64,000 bases of DNA from Mariniphaga sp041687215 (GTDB lineage Bacteria > Bacteroidota > Bacteroidia > Bacteroidales > Prolixibacteraceae), in assembly GCF_041687215.1 (NCBI RefSeq), contig NZ_JAWLCI010000015.1, positions 1 to 64,000 of the forward strand. The letters run 5' to 3'. Numbering within the stretch: position 1 is the stretch's first letter; the number at the start of each line of letters is the position of its first letter. Both the position numbers and the translations under genes were made by a program. Under the pieces are notes generated by a model that searched no databases, had not been told where the DNA came from, and saw only the letters and a list, made by a program, of their open reading frames with translations. Below are positions 49,621 to 57,686 of this stretch, one piece after another.

Positions 49621-50616
49621 TTAAGGTATGCTTCTGAAAACGGTTGTACGTAAAAAAAGGCTTAAAACCATTAACAAAATTCCTGCCATCGCAAAGGGTA
49701 GAAATTCTTCGGACCGCCGGCTGAATTCGCGAACTTCAATTTTTGATTTTTCGAGCTGGTCAATTTCCTGGTAAATTTCTTCGAGTTTGGTGTTGCTGGT
49801 TGCCCTGAAATACCGTCCGTCGGTTATGGAAGCAATTTCCTGAAGCATCTCTTCGTCAATTTTTACTTCAATGTCGCGAAGCTGAGTTCCGTAAGGAGTT
49901 TGAACAGGATAGGGGGCAGTGCCCACTGTTCCCACGCCAATGGTGTAAACGCGTATGCCAAATGTACGTGCAATTTCGGCAGCTGTAAGCGGAGCAATTT
50001 CTCCGGAATTGTTTTCACCGTCGGTAAGCAAAATCACTACGCGGCTTATGGCATCACTGTCTTTTAAGCGTGCCACGGCAGTTGCCAGCCCATTCCCAAT
50101 AGCCGTTCCGTCTTCAATCATTCCGGTTTGAATGTCTTTAAACAGGTTAAGCAGAACTGCCCGGTCGGTTGTCAGCGGAACCTGCGTAAACGCCTCGCCT
50201 GCAAAAACTACCAGTCCGATGCGGTCGTATTGCCTTCCTGAAATAAATTCCATTGCCACATTTTTGGCTGCCTCCAGTCGGTCGGGTGTAAAATCTTTGG
50301 CCAGCATACTGGTTGAAATATCGAGCGAAATAACAATGTCAATTCCTTCGGTAGTTACGTTTTCAAAATCGGTAGATGATTGCGGCCGTGCCAAAACTAC
50401 CGTAAATGCTGCAATGGCAAGCACCTGAAGTAAAAATACCAGATGCCGCAAATAATGCCTGATGGTTTTGGGCGCTTTTAATACCGGTGCTGTTGATGAA
50501 ATACGGATGCTTGCGGTATTTCTTTTCTGCCTGAAAATATACCAGGCTGTCATTGGCACAATCACCAGCAACAGGTAGAAAAATTCCGGGTTTTTAAATG
50601 TCAGTCCTTCAAACAT
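49621..50616 (-). CDS. batA: BatA, von Willebrand factor A membrane protein
   Basis: The same layout as BatB: membrane helices at both ends, a VWA domain with DISTSM (about 97-102). Length 331 is typical. It begins 7 bases after the upstream membrane protein gene. BatA and BatB probably bind a common envelope partner; no ligand is known. Confidence 0.9.
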   Translation of the reverse strand: MFEGLTFKNPEFFYLLLVIVPMTAWYIFRQKRNTASIRISSTAPVLKAPKTIRHYLRHLVFLLQVLAIAAFTVVLARPQSSTDFENVTTEGIDIVISLDISTSMLAKDFTPDRLEAAKNVAMEFISGRQYDRIGLVVFAGEAFTQVPLTTDRAVLLNLFKDIQTGMIEDGTAIGNGLATAVARLKDSDAISRVVILLTDGENNSGEIAPLTAAEIARTFGIRVYTIGVGTVGTAPYPVQTPYGTQLRDIEVKIDEEMLQEIASITDGRYFRATSNTKLEEIYQEIDQLEKSKIEVREFSRRSEEFLPFAMAGILLMVLSLFLRTTVFRSIP

Positions 50617-50623
50617 CCTTTAT

Positions 50624-51619
50624 CTATTTAATATTTACATCTACTCCTTCTTCGTCCTTTGTTTCTTCAGAGGTTTCGGGCTTTTTCTCTTCCGGTTTGG
50701 TATCGTTGATAAAGAAATAGGCATTAACCAGTGTCATATTGTCATCGTCGGGCGAGGTCTGATATTTAGCAAACTTCACCAAATCGGCCAGTTTCAGAAT
50801 CTGGCTCAGGTTTTTAAAAGTTTTATCTTTTAACAACCCTTTTTGTCTCCGGAAACTTTCGATGGTTTCATCCGAAGTTTGTTCCATTGCCGGTATTTCA
50901 AAAAGATCTTCAATGTATTTTCGAAGTGTTTCGGTTACTTCGCTGTAATATTGTTTTGTTTTGCCCTGCTGCCATATTTTTTCATTTTTTATCCGGTCGA
51001 GTTCGCGCAAAGCAATTATGTGAGCCGGTTCTTTCGGTTTTTTGGGCAAAACAAAAATGGGCTGGTTGTTTTTTCTTCTTTTAATGGCATAAAAAACAAA
51101 AAACAGTATGGCTGCAATGAGTATAATTCCCAGAATATACGGAATCACTTCTTTCAGCGTAACCGGTGCATCGTAAGGATATTTAATGTCTGTTGGTCCG
51201 CGTGTCGTGTCAATGGCCATGCTGTAAACGTTCAGAGTTACCGCATTGGAAGGAATGGAATCGATACGGCCATCGAGGTCAATTTTAAACCAGAATGGCG
51301 GAATACGGTACGAACCGCTGTCGAATGAAGTGATTAAAAACGACTGAATCTGTTTTTGAAATGTTTCATCGTCCATTTCGAATGTGTCGATTGCCGAACG
51401 GTCGAGCACTTCAACAAATTCTATTAAAGTATCAGGTACATTCGGAAAGGTAATCTCAACACTTTTTGGGTGGTCGATTTCCAGAAACAACTTCACCTGG
51501 TCGCCGAGTAAAATGTTTGTGGAATCGATGGTGGCCGTGGCTTTAATCCGCTGCGCATTTGCAGATGTTGCAAGCAGAATCAGTACTAAAAATGAGCCTA
51601 TTTTGGTTTTCAAATTCAT
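50624..51619 (-). CDS. Bat-operon membrane protein of unassigned family
   Basis: With the start at 51619 a clear signal peptide appears (MNLKTKIGSFLVLILLATSANA), followed by an extracytoplasmic part with an Ig-like look, a transmembrane helix near 160-180 and a cytoplasmic tail of about 150 residues with a charged helical bundle. The frame extends upstream to 51664, but that would put 15 residues before the signal. Position between the DUF58 gene and batA is conserved in Bacteroidota aerotolerance operons. Function unknown. Confidence 0.8.
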   Translation of the reverse strand: MNLKTKIGSFLVLILLATSANAQRIKATATIDSTNILLGDQVKLFLEIDHPKSVEITFPNVPDTLIEFVEVLDRSAIDTFEMDDETFQKQIQSFLITSFDSGSYRIPPFWFKIDLDGRIDSIPSNAVTLNVYSMAIDTTRGPTDIKYPYDAPVTLKEVIPYILGIILIAAILFFVFYAIKRRKNNQPIFVLPKKPKEPAHIIALRELDRIKNEKIWQQGKTKQYYSEVTETLRKYIEDLFEIPAMEQTSDETIESFRRQKGLLKDKTFKNLSQILKLADLVKFAKYQTSPDDDNMTLVNAYFFINDTKPEEKKPETSEETKDEEGVDVNIK

Positions 51620-51721
51620 CTCATTACAATTGTTCATTTTAATGGCATTCGATGTAACTCCCATGAAAATTATAATGTTATTCGTTTGTGAATATCTTTA
51701 TTCATGCTCGTTCCATTCTCA

Positions 51722-52603
51722 TTATTGTTTAACAGCCCTCTTTTTAAACAGAGTCATTAAGGATTTTACATAGTCTTCTCTTGTGTCAATGGAAACGTAA
51801 TCCACTCCACACTTTTTGAACAACGTGTCGAGACGCACCGCTTGTTTATTCCAGAAATCAGTATAAATCTTCCTGATTTTCCGCGAACTGCTGTCCACCC
51901 AAACGTATTTTCCGGTTTCGGCATCTTTCAGTTTTACCATTCCAATGGGTGGAAATTCCCGTTCGCGTTGGTCATATATTTTTAACGCTACCACATCGTG
52001 TTTGTTGTTGGCAATGGAAAGCGTCAATTCCAAACCTGGATTTTCATCTATGAAATCAGAAATAATAAATGCGGTACACCTTTTTTTAATGGCGTTGGTC
52101 AGGTAGCGGATTGCCCCTGTTATATCAGTTCCTGTATTTTTTGGCTGAAAATCAATCAGTTCCCGAATAATACGTAAAATATGGCTTCTTCCTTTTTTTG
52201 GCGGAATGAACTTTTCGATGGTGTCGGAAAAGAAAATCACCCCGATTTTGTCGTTGTTCTGAATGGCAGAGAAAGATAGGATGGCGGCAATTTCGGTAAT
52301 CACATTTTTCTTCATTTTTTCGAATGTCCCGAAATCGCGCGAACCGCTCACATCGATGAGCAGCATTACGGTAAGTTCTCTTTCTTCCTCGAAAATTTTT
52401 ACGAAGGGATGGTTGTAACGAGCAGTCACGTTCCAGTCAATGCTGCGGATATCATCGCCAAACTGGTACTCGCGCACTTCCGAAAAGGCCATACCACGAC
52501 CTTTAAACGCGCTGTGGTACTCGCCTGCAAAAATATTCCGCGACAACCCCCGCGTTTTTATTTCTATTTTCCTGACTTTTTTTAATAATTCAGTTGTTTC
52601 CAT
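51722..52603 (-). CDS. DUF58 (VWA-like) aerotolerance operon protein
   Basis: 293 residues, no signal peptide or membrane helix. DUF58 signature RGRGMAFSEVREYQFGDDIR-type region (about 35-55) and a VWA-like MIDAS DVSGS near 84-88. Proteins of this kind are the usual partner of MoxR ATPases, which load or remodel them. Gene order moxR-DUF58 is the standard start of the Bat operon. Confidence 0.9.
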   Translation of the reverse strand: METTELLKKVRKIEIKTRGLSRNIFAGEYHSAFKGRGMAFSEVREYQFGDDIRSIDWNVTARYNHPFVKIFEEERELTVMLLIDVSGSRDFGTFEKMKKNVITEIAAILSFSAIQNNDKIGVIFFSDTIEKFIPPKKGRSHILRIIRELIDFQPKNTGTDITGAIRYLTNAIKKRCTAFIISDFIDENPGLELTLSIANNKHDVVALKIYDQREREFPPIGMVKLKDAETGKYVWVDSSSRKIRKIYTDFWNKQAVRLDTLFKKCGVDYVSIDTREDYVKSLMTLFKKRAVKQ

Positions 52604-52610
52604 AAGAACA

Positions 52611-52645
52611 CAGCCCCCTCTGACTCCCCCAAAGAGGGAGGATTA
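52611..52645. repeat. Short G/C-rich palindromic repeat
   Basis: CCCTCTGACTCCCCCAAAG followed by AGGGAGG: a hairpin of CCCTCT with AGAGGG (52616-52621 and 52633-52638). Related in wording to 53983-54010. It sits in the 145-base gap between the moxR and DUF58 genes, which otherwise holds another C/G palindrome near 52712-52730 and AT-rich text. Confidence 0.5.
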
Positions 52646-52748
52646 GGACCACGGTAATTTATTTTTATTTGTAATTGTAACCAACATTTTTCTTTTCATT
52701 TTCTTTTTTCCACCCCGCCAGCCGGCGGGAGGTTTGGATGGGCTTCCT

Positions 52749-53744
52749 TTATGGTACTTCAACCGTATTCAGAATATCGGTAATAATCTCTTCCGAAGTA
52801 ATGTTGTTGGCTTCGGCTTCGTAACTCAGGCCGAGGCGGTGACGTAATACATCGCGGCAAACAGCCCGCACATCTTCAGGAATTACGTATCCACGGCGTT
52901 TGATAAAGGCAAAAGCTTTGGCTGCCTGTGCCAGACTGATTCCGGCCCTGGGCGAAGCCCCGTAGGAAATCATTTCCTGGTATTTTTCCAGTTGGTAATG
53001 TTCTGGTTCGCGTGTGGCAAAAACAATGTCAACAATGTATTTCTGAATTTTTTCATCAATGTAAACATCTTTTACCACTTCGCGGGCTTTTAAAATATCT
53101 TCCGGTTTCAAAATCGCCGATGTTTCCGGGAACTGTTTTAACAAGTTCTGGTTAATGATTAACCTTTCCTCTTCCCTGGTTGGGTAATTAATCACCACTT
53201 TCAGCATAAAACGGTCAACCTGTGCTTCCGGCAGCGGATAAGTTCCTTCCTGCTCGATGGGGTTTTGGGTAGCCATTACCAAAAACGGTTCTTCCAGCTT
53301 AAATGTGGAATCACTGATGGTAATCTGGCGTTCCTGCATGGCCTCAAGCAGTGCCGACTGCACTTTGGCAGGAGCACGGTTAATCTCATCAGCCAAAATA
53401 AAGTTGGCGAAAATAGGCCCTTTTTTAATGGAAAACTCCTCCTTTTTCTGACTGTAAATCATGGTTCCAAGCAAGTCGGCAGGAAGCAAATCGGGCGTAA
53501 ACTGGATGCGTGCAAATTTGGCGCTGATGGTGTTTGCCAACGATTTAATGGCAAGCGTTTTTGCCAGTCCGGGAACACCTTCCAGCAGAATGTGGCCATT
53601 GGAGAGCAGGCCAATCAGCAAACTTTCCACCAGGTGTTTTTGCCCCACAATCACTTTGTTCATTTCCAGGGTAACCATGTCAACAAACGAACTTTCCTGT
53701 TGTATCCGTTCGTTCAGCTCTTTAATATCCACCGTCTGATTCAT
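52749..53744 (-). CDS. MoxR-family AAA+ ATPase
   Basis: Walker A GVPGLAKT near 57-64, Walker B ILADEINRAP near 116-125, sensor 1 ATQNPIEQEGTYPLPEAQVDRF (about 158-179) and C-terminal helical lid. 331 residues, no membrane segment. MoxR ATPases act as chaperones for VWA-domain partners; here these would be DUF58, BatA and BatB. It is the first gene of an operon that runs about 10 kb to pfkA. Confidence 0.93.
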   Translation of the reverse strand: MNQTVDIKELNERIQQESSFVDMVTLEMNKVIVGQKHLVESLLIGLLSNGHILLEGVPGLAKTLAIKSLANTISAKFARIQFTPDLLPADLLGTMIYSQKKEEFSIKKGPIFANFILADEINRAPAKVQSALLEAMQERQITISDSTFKLEEPFLVMATQNPIEQEGTYPLPEAQVDRFMLKVVINYPTREEERLIINQNLLKQFPETSAILKPEDILKAREVVKDVYIDEKIQKYIVDIVFATREPEHYQLEKYQEMISYGASPRAGISLAQAAKAFAFIKRRGYVIPEDVRAVCRDVLRHRLGLSYEAEANNITSEEIITDILNTVEVP

Positions 53745-53936
53745 ATCAATTTTTTGAATTCTTAATGTTTTCGATTTGTTTTATTTGCGGCAATTTAACG
53801 CCATTTTTTGAGTGCACGAATTTAAACGATTGTAAAGTAAAAAACCTTTATATTTTGTTAAAATATATTAAGCTTCTACCTTCCGAGCTTTTGTGCCATA
53901 AGGAAACTAAATTTTTTGAACCGTAGAATAATAAAA

Positions 53937-53957
53937 GGCTGCCCCTTTCAGACAGCC
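53937..53957 (-). terminator. Terminator after hsp20
   Basis: Stem GGCTG / CAGCC with flanking A/T pairs (53931-53962) and an 11-base loop. Read on the minus strand it ends in TTTTATTATT, fitting hsp20, whose stop is 58 bases away. A plus-strand role is weaker. Confidence 0.6.
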
Positions 53958-53982
53958 TCTTTTAAAACCTTTCTTTCCTTGT

Positions 53983-54010
53983 CCCCATTCCTTTGGAGGG
54001 GTTAGGGGAG
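53983..54010. repeat. Short G/C-rich palindromic repeat
   Basis: CCCCATTCCTTTGGAGGGG and GTTAGGGGAG directly beside the hsp20 stop. Related to 52611-52645 by the CCCC/AAAGGA/GGGG design common between Bacteroidota genes. Confidence 0.45.
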
Positions 54011-54014
54011 ATTC

Positions 54015-54455
54015 TTACGAAATTTTAATCTCTCTTGCCGGCTTGGGCTTCACTTCTTCGCGTTTCGGAAGTTTTACATTCAGAATACCATCAGCATAAG
54101 CAGCGCTTATTTTGTCGCTGTCCACATCATTGTGCGGAACAGTAAATGAACGCTGAAACGACCGATAACTGAATTCTCTCCGGGTGTAATTGTCTTCATT
54201 TTCTTTCTTTTCTTCCTGTTTTTCAGAAGAAATGGTGAGCACATTGTTCTGGAAATTGACTTTAAAATCTTTTTTTGTCATTCCAGGAGCTGCAACTTCC
54301 AGAATGTACTCGTCATCAGTTTCCTTCACATTAACAGCCGGCAATGTGTTGTTCGGACCGGAAAAATTGGTGAGGTTCCAGTCCATTAAGTCGCTGTTAA
54401 AAAACCTGTCGAATAACGACGGGAAATTACTTTCTGATCTTCTTGCAAGTGTCAT
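54015..54455 (-). CDS. Small heat shock protein, Hsp20 family
   Basis: 146 residues with an alpha-crystallin domain (about 38-140). The end KLPKREEVKPKPAREIKIS is the family style, and the C-terminal IxI-type motif reads IKI. It holds unfolded protein for refolding. A strong Shine-Dalgarno precedes it. A terminator lies downstream; no other gene shares the transcript. Confidence 0.92.
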   Translation of the reverse strand: MTLARRSESNFPSLFDRFFNSDLMDWNLTNFSGPNNTLPAVNVKETDDEYILEVAAPGMTKKDFKVNFQNNVLTISSEKQEEKKENEDNYTRREFSYRSFQRSFTVPHNDVDSDKISAAYADGILNVKLPKREEVKPKPAREIKIS

Positions 54456-54462
54456 GGCTAAA

Positions 54463-54469
54463 TCCTCCT
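54463..54469 (-). promoter_or_regulatory. Strong Shine-Dalgarno of hsp20
   Basis: Minus-strand AAGGAGGA, eight bases before the ATG, stronger than is usual here. Confidence 0.65.
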
Positions 54470-54655
54470 TTAATTTTTAAAGTTCAACATTGTTTTAATT
54501 TCTGTTGAAATACCAGCAAACAAAATACCATAGGCAAAAACGTGTCAATTTTATATGTTTTAAATGCCTGATTGTCAGTATTAATTTGTCCTTATTGAAA
54601 ACAATTTGATTTTCAAAAAAATAGAGGCTGACAGATTTTCAGGGAATTTTTATGT

Positions 54656-54663
54656 TATTTTTG
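54656..54663 (+). promoter_or_regulatory. Candidate truA promoter -7 box
   Basis: TATTTTTG (TAnnTTTG), 21 bases before the truA ATG. Confidence 0.45.
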
Positions 54664-54684
54664 AAGTCGGAAAAAATTTGAATC

Positions 54685-55422
54685 ATGCACCGCTACTTTG
54701 CTCAACTTAGTTTTAAAGGAACAGCTTACCATGGCTGGCAAATTCAGCCCAATGCCATTTCGGTTCAGAAGGTATTGGAAAAAGCTTTTTCTACCATTTT
54801 ACGGGAAGAAATTTCGGTGGTGGGAGCCGGGCGAACTGATACCGGAGTTCATGCTTCATTTTATGTGTTGCACTTCGATGTTTCTGAAGAAATTTGGGAC
54901 GCTCAAAAACTGGTATTCCGATTAAACAGCTTTTTGCCACCCGATATTGCCGTTCAGAAAATATGGCAAGTGTCAAAAGATGCGCATGCAAGGTTTAGCG
55001 CTATTTCGCGTACATACCATTATTATATTACCACCGAAAAAAATCCGTTTCAAACCGAAACTGCCTATTTTTATCACGGTAAATTGGATGTGGATAAAAT
55101 GAACGAAGCCGCCAAAATTCTTTTCGAATACAAAGATTTTACCAGTTTCAGCCGGTTGCATACCGACGTAAAAACCAATTTGTGCAAAATTTTTCATGCC
55201 GAATGGGAAATGGAAGGCGAGATGCTGGTTTTTAAAATAAAAGCCGATCGGTTTTTACGAAATATGGTTCGGGCCATTGTGGGAACTTTGCTCGAAGTGG
55301 GAAAAGCAAAACTCACTTTGGAAGGCTTCAGGAAAATAATTGAAAAGAAGGACAGGAAAGCAGCGGGTACTTCGGCACCGGCTCAGGGACTTTTTTTGGT
55401 TGATATTGCATATCCTTTATAA
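54685..55422 (+). CDS. truA: tRNA pseudouridine synthase TruA
   Basis: Converts uridine to pseudouridine at tRNA positions 38-40. The catalytic Asp52 lies in GAGRTDTGVHA; the further family motif RTYHYYI is seen near 108. Length 245 is normal. The hairpin of the first 175-bp repeat begins seven bases after its stop and may also serve as its terminator. Confidence 0.94.
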   Translation: MHRYFAQLSFKGTAYHGWQIQPNAISVQKVLEKAFSTILREEISVVGAGRTDTGVHASFYVLHFDVSEEIWDAQKLVFRLNSFLPPDIAVQKIWQVSKDAHARFSAISRTYHYYITTEKNPFQTETAYFYHGKLDVDKMNEAAKILFEYKDFTSFSRLHTDVKTNLCKIFHAEWEMEGEMLVFKIKADRFLRNMVRAIVGTLLEVGKAKLTLEGFRKIIEKKDRKAAGTSAPAQGLFLVDIAYPL

Positions 55423-55425
55423 AAT

Positions 55426-55512
55426 AAAAAAAGGACAGGTCAACACCCGTCCTTTTCATCTAACTAAACCAATAAAACTAATCAAACCTAAACCTATGAA
55501 CTAAAACTATGC
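55426..55512 (-). ncRNA. Candidate small RNA, copy 1
   Basis: Predicted minus-strand transcript of about 85 nt. It has a -7 box TATATTTG at 55515-55522, an unpaired U/A/G-rich leader, and a terminator hairpin GGACGGGT-GTTG-ACCTGTCC followed by seven T (55425-55432 side). The one changed pair is G-U in this strand but A-C in the other, so the minus strand is favoured. No coding capacity of note; a possible ATG before the hairpin is likely chance. Confidence 0.55.
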
Positions 55513-55514
55513 TG

Positions 55515-55522
55515 CAAATATA
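55515..55522 (-). promoter_or_regulatory. Promoter -7 box, small RNA copy 1
   Basis: TATATTTG on the minus strand, matching TAnnTTTG; the site is conserved as TATCTTTG in the other units. Confidence 0.5.
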
Positions 55523-55600
55523 GAGTTGAATTTTCAATTTTGAGTTAAGCGAATGTTAAAAAATATGTTGTTAAACATTAATTAACGATTTAGTGGAAAA

Positions 55601-55687
55601 TAAAAAAGGACGGGTCAGCACCCATCCTTTTCATCTAACTAAACCAATAAAACTAATCAAACCTAAACCTATGAACTAAAACTATGC
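55601..55687 (-). ncRNA. Candidate small RNA, copy 2
   Basis: As copy 1. The hairpin is GGATGGGT-GCTG-ACCCGTCC with a U-G pair in the minus-strand RNA (C-A mismatch on the plus strand), then TTTTTTATTTT. The -7 box is TATCTTTG at 55690-55697. Confidence 0.55.
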
Positions 55688-55689
55688 TG

Positions 55690-55697
55690 CAAAGATA
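55690..55697 (-). promoter_or_regulatory. Promoter -7 box, small RNA copy 2
   Basis: TATCTTTG on the minus strand; an exact TAnnTTTG match, at the same place in the unit as in copies 1 and 3. Confidence 0.5.
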
Positions 55698-55775
55698 AGG
55701 TCGAATTTCGATTTTTGAGTTAAGAGAATATTAATAAGAGGGTTGTTAAACATTAATTAACAGTTTGGCGGAAAA

Positions 55776-55862
55776 TAAAAAAGGACGGGTCAACACCCAT
55801 CCTTTTCATCTAACTAAACCAATAAAACTAATCAAACCTAAACCTATGAACTAAAACTATGC
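55776..55862 (-). ncRNA. Candidate small RNA, copy 3
   Basis: As copy 2; the hairpin is GGATGGGT-GTTG-ACCCGTCC with the U-G pair, then TTTTTTATTTT. The -7 box is TATCTTTG at 55865-55872. It lies just downstream of floA on the same strand. Confidence 0.55.
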
Positions 55863-55864
55863 TG

Positions 55865-55872
55865 CAAAGATA
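55865..55872 (-). promoter_or_regulatory. Promoter -7 box, small RNA copy 3
   Basis: TATCTTTG on the minus strand, 175 bases from the box of copy 2. Confidence 0.5.
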
Positions 55873-55947
55873 AGGTCGAATTTTGATTTTTGAGTTAAGA
55901 GAATGTTAATAACTATGTAGTTAAACATTTCTTAATAATTCGGTTTT

Positions 55948-56928
55948 TTATTCTTCACTGCTTTTTTTGTTTTCTCCGGAAATGGAATCACGCATGGCTG
56001 TATCGGCCATAATGTTTTTGTACTTCATGTAGTCCATTATTCCGAGGTTACCGTTTTTAAAAGCTTCGGCAATAGCCAGCGGAACTTTAGCTTCGGCTTC
56101 AATTACCTTGGCTTTCATCTCCTGCGCTTTGGCTATCATTTCCTGTTCAAGGGCAATAGCCATGGCGCGGCGTTCTTCAGCTTTGGCCTGTGCAATATTT
56201 TTATCGGCTTCAGCCTGATCCATCTGTAGTCCGGCACCAATGTTTTTACCGATGTCGATGTCGGCAATGTCAATGGAAAGAATCTCGAATGCTGTTCCTG
56301 CATCAAGACCTTTTTCAAGTACCACACGTGAAATAAAATCGGGGTTTTCGAGCACGGCTTTATGCGAGTGTGACGAACCAATGGATGAAACAATTCCTTC
56401 GCCAACACGGGCTAACACAGTGTCTTCTCCGGCACCACCAACCAGTTGTTTAATGCTTGCACGAACAGTTACACGGGCTTTAGCAATAAGCTGAATACCG
56501 TCTTTGGATACGGCTGTAACCGGTGGAGTGTTAATCACTTTCGGATTTACCGACATTTGAACGGCTTCGAATACATCGCGCCCTGCCAGGTCAATGGCCG
56601 TGGCCACTTTAAAAGTTAAATCGATGTTTGCTTTTGAAGCCGAAACAAGGGCATGTACAACCCGTGCCACATGTCCACCTGCAAGATAGTGTGCCTCAAG
56701 TGCATCACGGCTTAGCGCAACATCGGCTTTTGTCCCTTCAATGAGTGCACGCACAATAACTCCCGGAGGAACTTTACGGAAACGCATTAGGAAAAGCTGC
56801 AAAAGCGAAATTTTTACGCCGGAAACTAGGGCTGAAAACCACAACCCAATTGGGATGAAATAGAGGATAATGAAAAGCAATACAATTACTCCAATCACCA
56901 TTCCCCACGTACCTACTGATTCAATCAT
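55948..56928 (-). CDS. floA: Flotillin-like protein FloA
   Basis: Membrane protein that organises functional microdomains. N-terminal hydrophobic segment (about 8-45), SPFH-type domain, and a long helical region with many KAEE/EAKA-type repeats (about 235-300). The phrase RFRKVPPGVIVRALIEGTKAD is typical of UPF0365/FloA. Length 326. It begins three bases after the nfeD gene, its usual partner. Confidence 0.93.
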   Translation of the reverse strand: MIESVGTWGMVIGVIVLLFIILYFIPIGLWFSALVSGVKISLLQLFLMRFRKVPPGVIVRALIEGTKADVALSRDALEAHYLAGGHVARVVHALVSASKANIDLTFKVATAIDLAGRDVFEAVQMSVNPKVINTPPVTAVSKDGIQLIAKARVTVRASIKQLVGGAGEDTVLARVGEGIVSSIGSSHSHKAVLENPDFISRVVLEKGLDAGTAFEILSIDIADIDIGKNIGAGLQMDQAEADKNIAQAKAEERRAMAIALEQEMIAKAQEMKAKVIEAEAKVPLAIAEAFKNGNLGIMDYMKYKNIMADTAMRDSISGENKKSSEE

Positions 56929-56931
56929 TTT

Positions 56932-57402
56932 TTATTTTTTTAAAGGTTCTACAATAATTTTATTCGTTAGTATTTTTAATACTTTAATTTCTGTGTTGTG
57001 ATCTACAAAACCGCCTGTTGATTGTGCTTCCATTACTTCACCATTTACTTTTACTTTTCCTGAAGGAGCCAATCTGCCAATGGTTTTGCCGGTGTCACCT
57101 ACATGGATTTTTTCACTTACCACAGTATCCACCTTTCCATCGATAAACGATTCCAGAATCATTTTTTTTCCGGTTTTCGATTTGAAAAAATAAACAATAA
57201 GCAGCGGTGAGGCCACCAGCACAAAAGTTAGCGTGAGAAGTCCGATTCCGGTTCCATATTGTACAAAAGCGATGTAAACACTCAGACCAAGTAAAATAAA
57301 TCCGCCAATTCCGGCAATGGTTACCCCGGGAATTACAGCAAATTCAATGAGTAGCAGCAATAGCCCCAGAAAAATAAGTAATATAATGGCAAATGCGCTC
57401 AT
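56932..57402 (-). CDS. NfeD-family membrane protein
   Basis: 156 residues: two or three N-terminal membrane helices (about 4-75) and a C-terminal OB-fold domain (about 95-150). This is the short, protease-less NfeD form that works beside flotillin-type proteins. It overlaps the end of clpS by four bases (ATGA). Confidence 0.88.
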   Translation of the reverse strand: MSAFAIILLIFLGLLLLLIEFAVIPGVTIAGIGGFILLGLSVYIAFVQYGTGIGLLTLTFVLVASPLLIVYFFKSKTGKKMILESFIDGKVDTVVSEKIHVGDTGKTIGRLAPSGKVKVNGEVMEAQSTGGFVDHNTEIKVLKILTNKIIVEPLKK

Positions 57403-57686
57403 GGTTGTGTATTTATGGTGGTGTTTAGTTCCCTTTCTGTTAGTGCGTCTTTCATTTGTTTTAAGGTTTCAAACTTTCCTTTTCTGATATCGCAACTGCC
57501 TTTATGGTGTGTGATTAATGTGCACTGCATTGCCTGTTCGTAATCGTGGTCGCAAATGTCTATCAATGCTTCAATTACGTAGTCGAAGCTGTGCACATCA
57601 TCGTTATGAAGAATGAGCGAATGTTCGCCATATACTTCATTTTTTTTTCCGGAATCCGGTTTACGCTTAGTTTCTTTAGATGTCAT
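57399..57686 (-). CDS. clpS: ClpS-like ATP-dependent protease adaptor
   Basis: ClpS hands N-degron substrates to ClpAP. The binding-pocket phrase HNDDVHSFDYVIEAL (about 26-40) and HHKGSCDIRKGKFE (about 60-73) fit. The start at 57686 or 57698 is uncertain; both overlap the end of the upstream TPR gene. Its location between an envelope TPR gene and nfeD/floA, all with overlapping ends, suggests a single transcript. Confidence 0.85.
   Translation of the reverse strand: MTSKETKRKPDSGKKNEVYGEHSLILHNDDVHSFDYVIEALIDICDHDYEQAMQCTLITHHKGSCDIRKGKFETLKQMKDALTERELNTTINTQP

Larger units (their letters stand above)
55426..55600. repeat. 175-bp tandem repeat, unit 1
   Basis: First of three units repeated at exactly 175 bases. 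It contains a hairpin (55430-55456), a 68-base core (55451-55518) identical in all units, and an AT-rich variable part. Confidence 0.93.
55601..55775. repeat. 175-bp tandem repeat, unit 2
   Basis: Second unit; the core at 55626-55693 is identical to the other units and the remainder is roughly 80-85 percent identical. Confidence 0.93.
55776..55947. repeat. 175-bp tandem repeat, unit 3
   Basis: Third unit; the core is at 55801-55868. Its last bases run into the floA stop region and are less conserved. Confidence 0.9.

Noticed and set aside
55484..55525. Short peptides on the plus strand in the 175-bp repeats
   Set aside because: The ATGs are followed by stops within one to four codons.
55426..55947. 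CRISPR array
   Set aside because: Period of 175 bases and near-identical units without short unique spacers do not fit.
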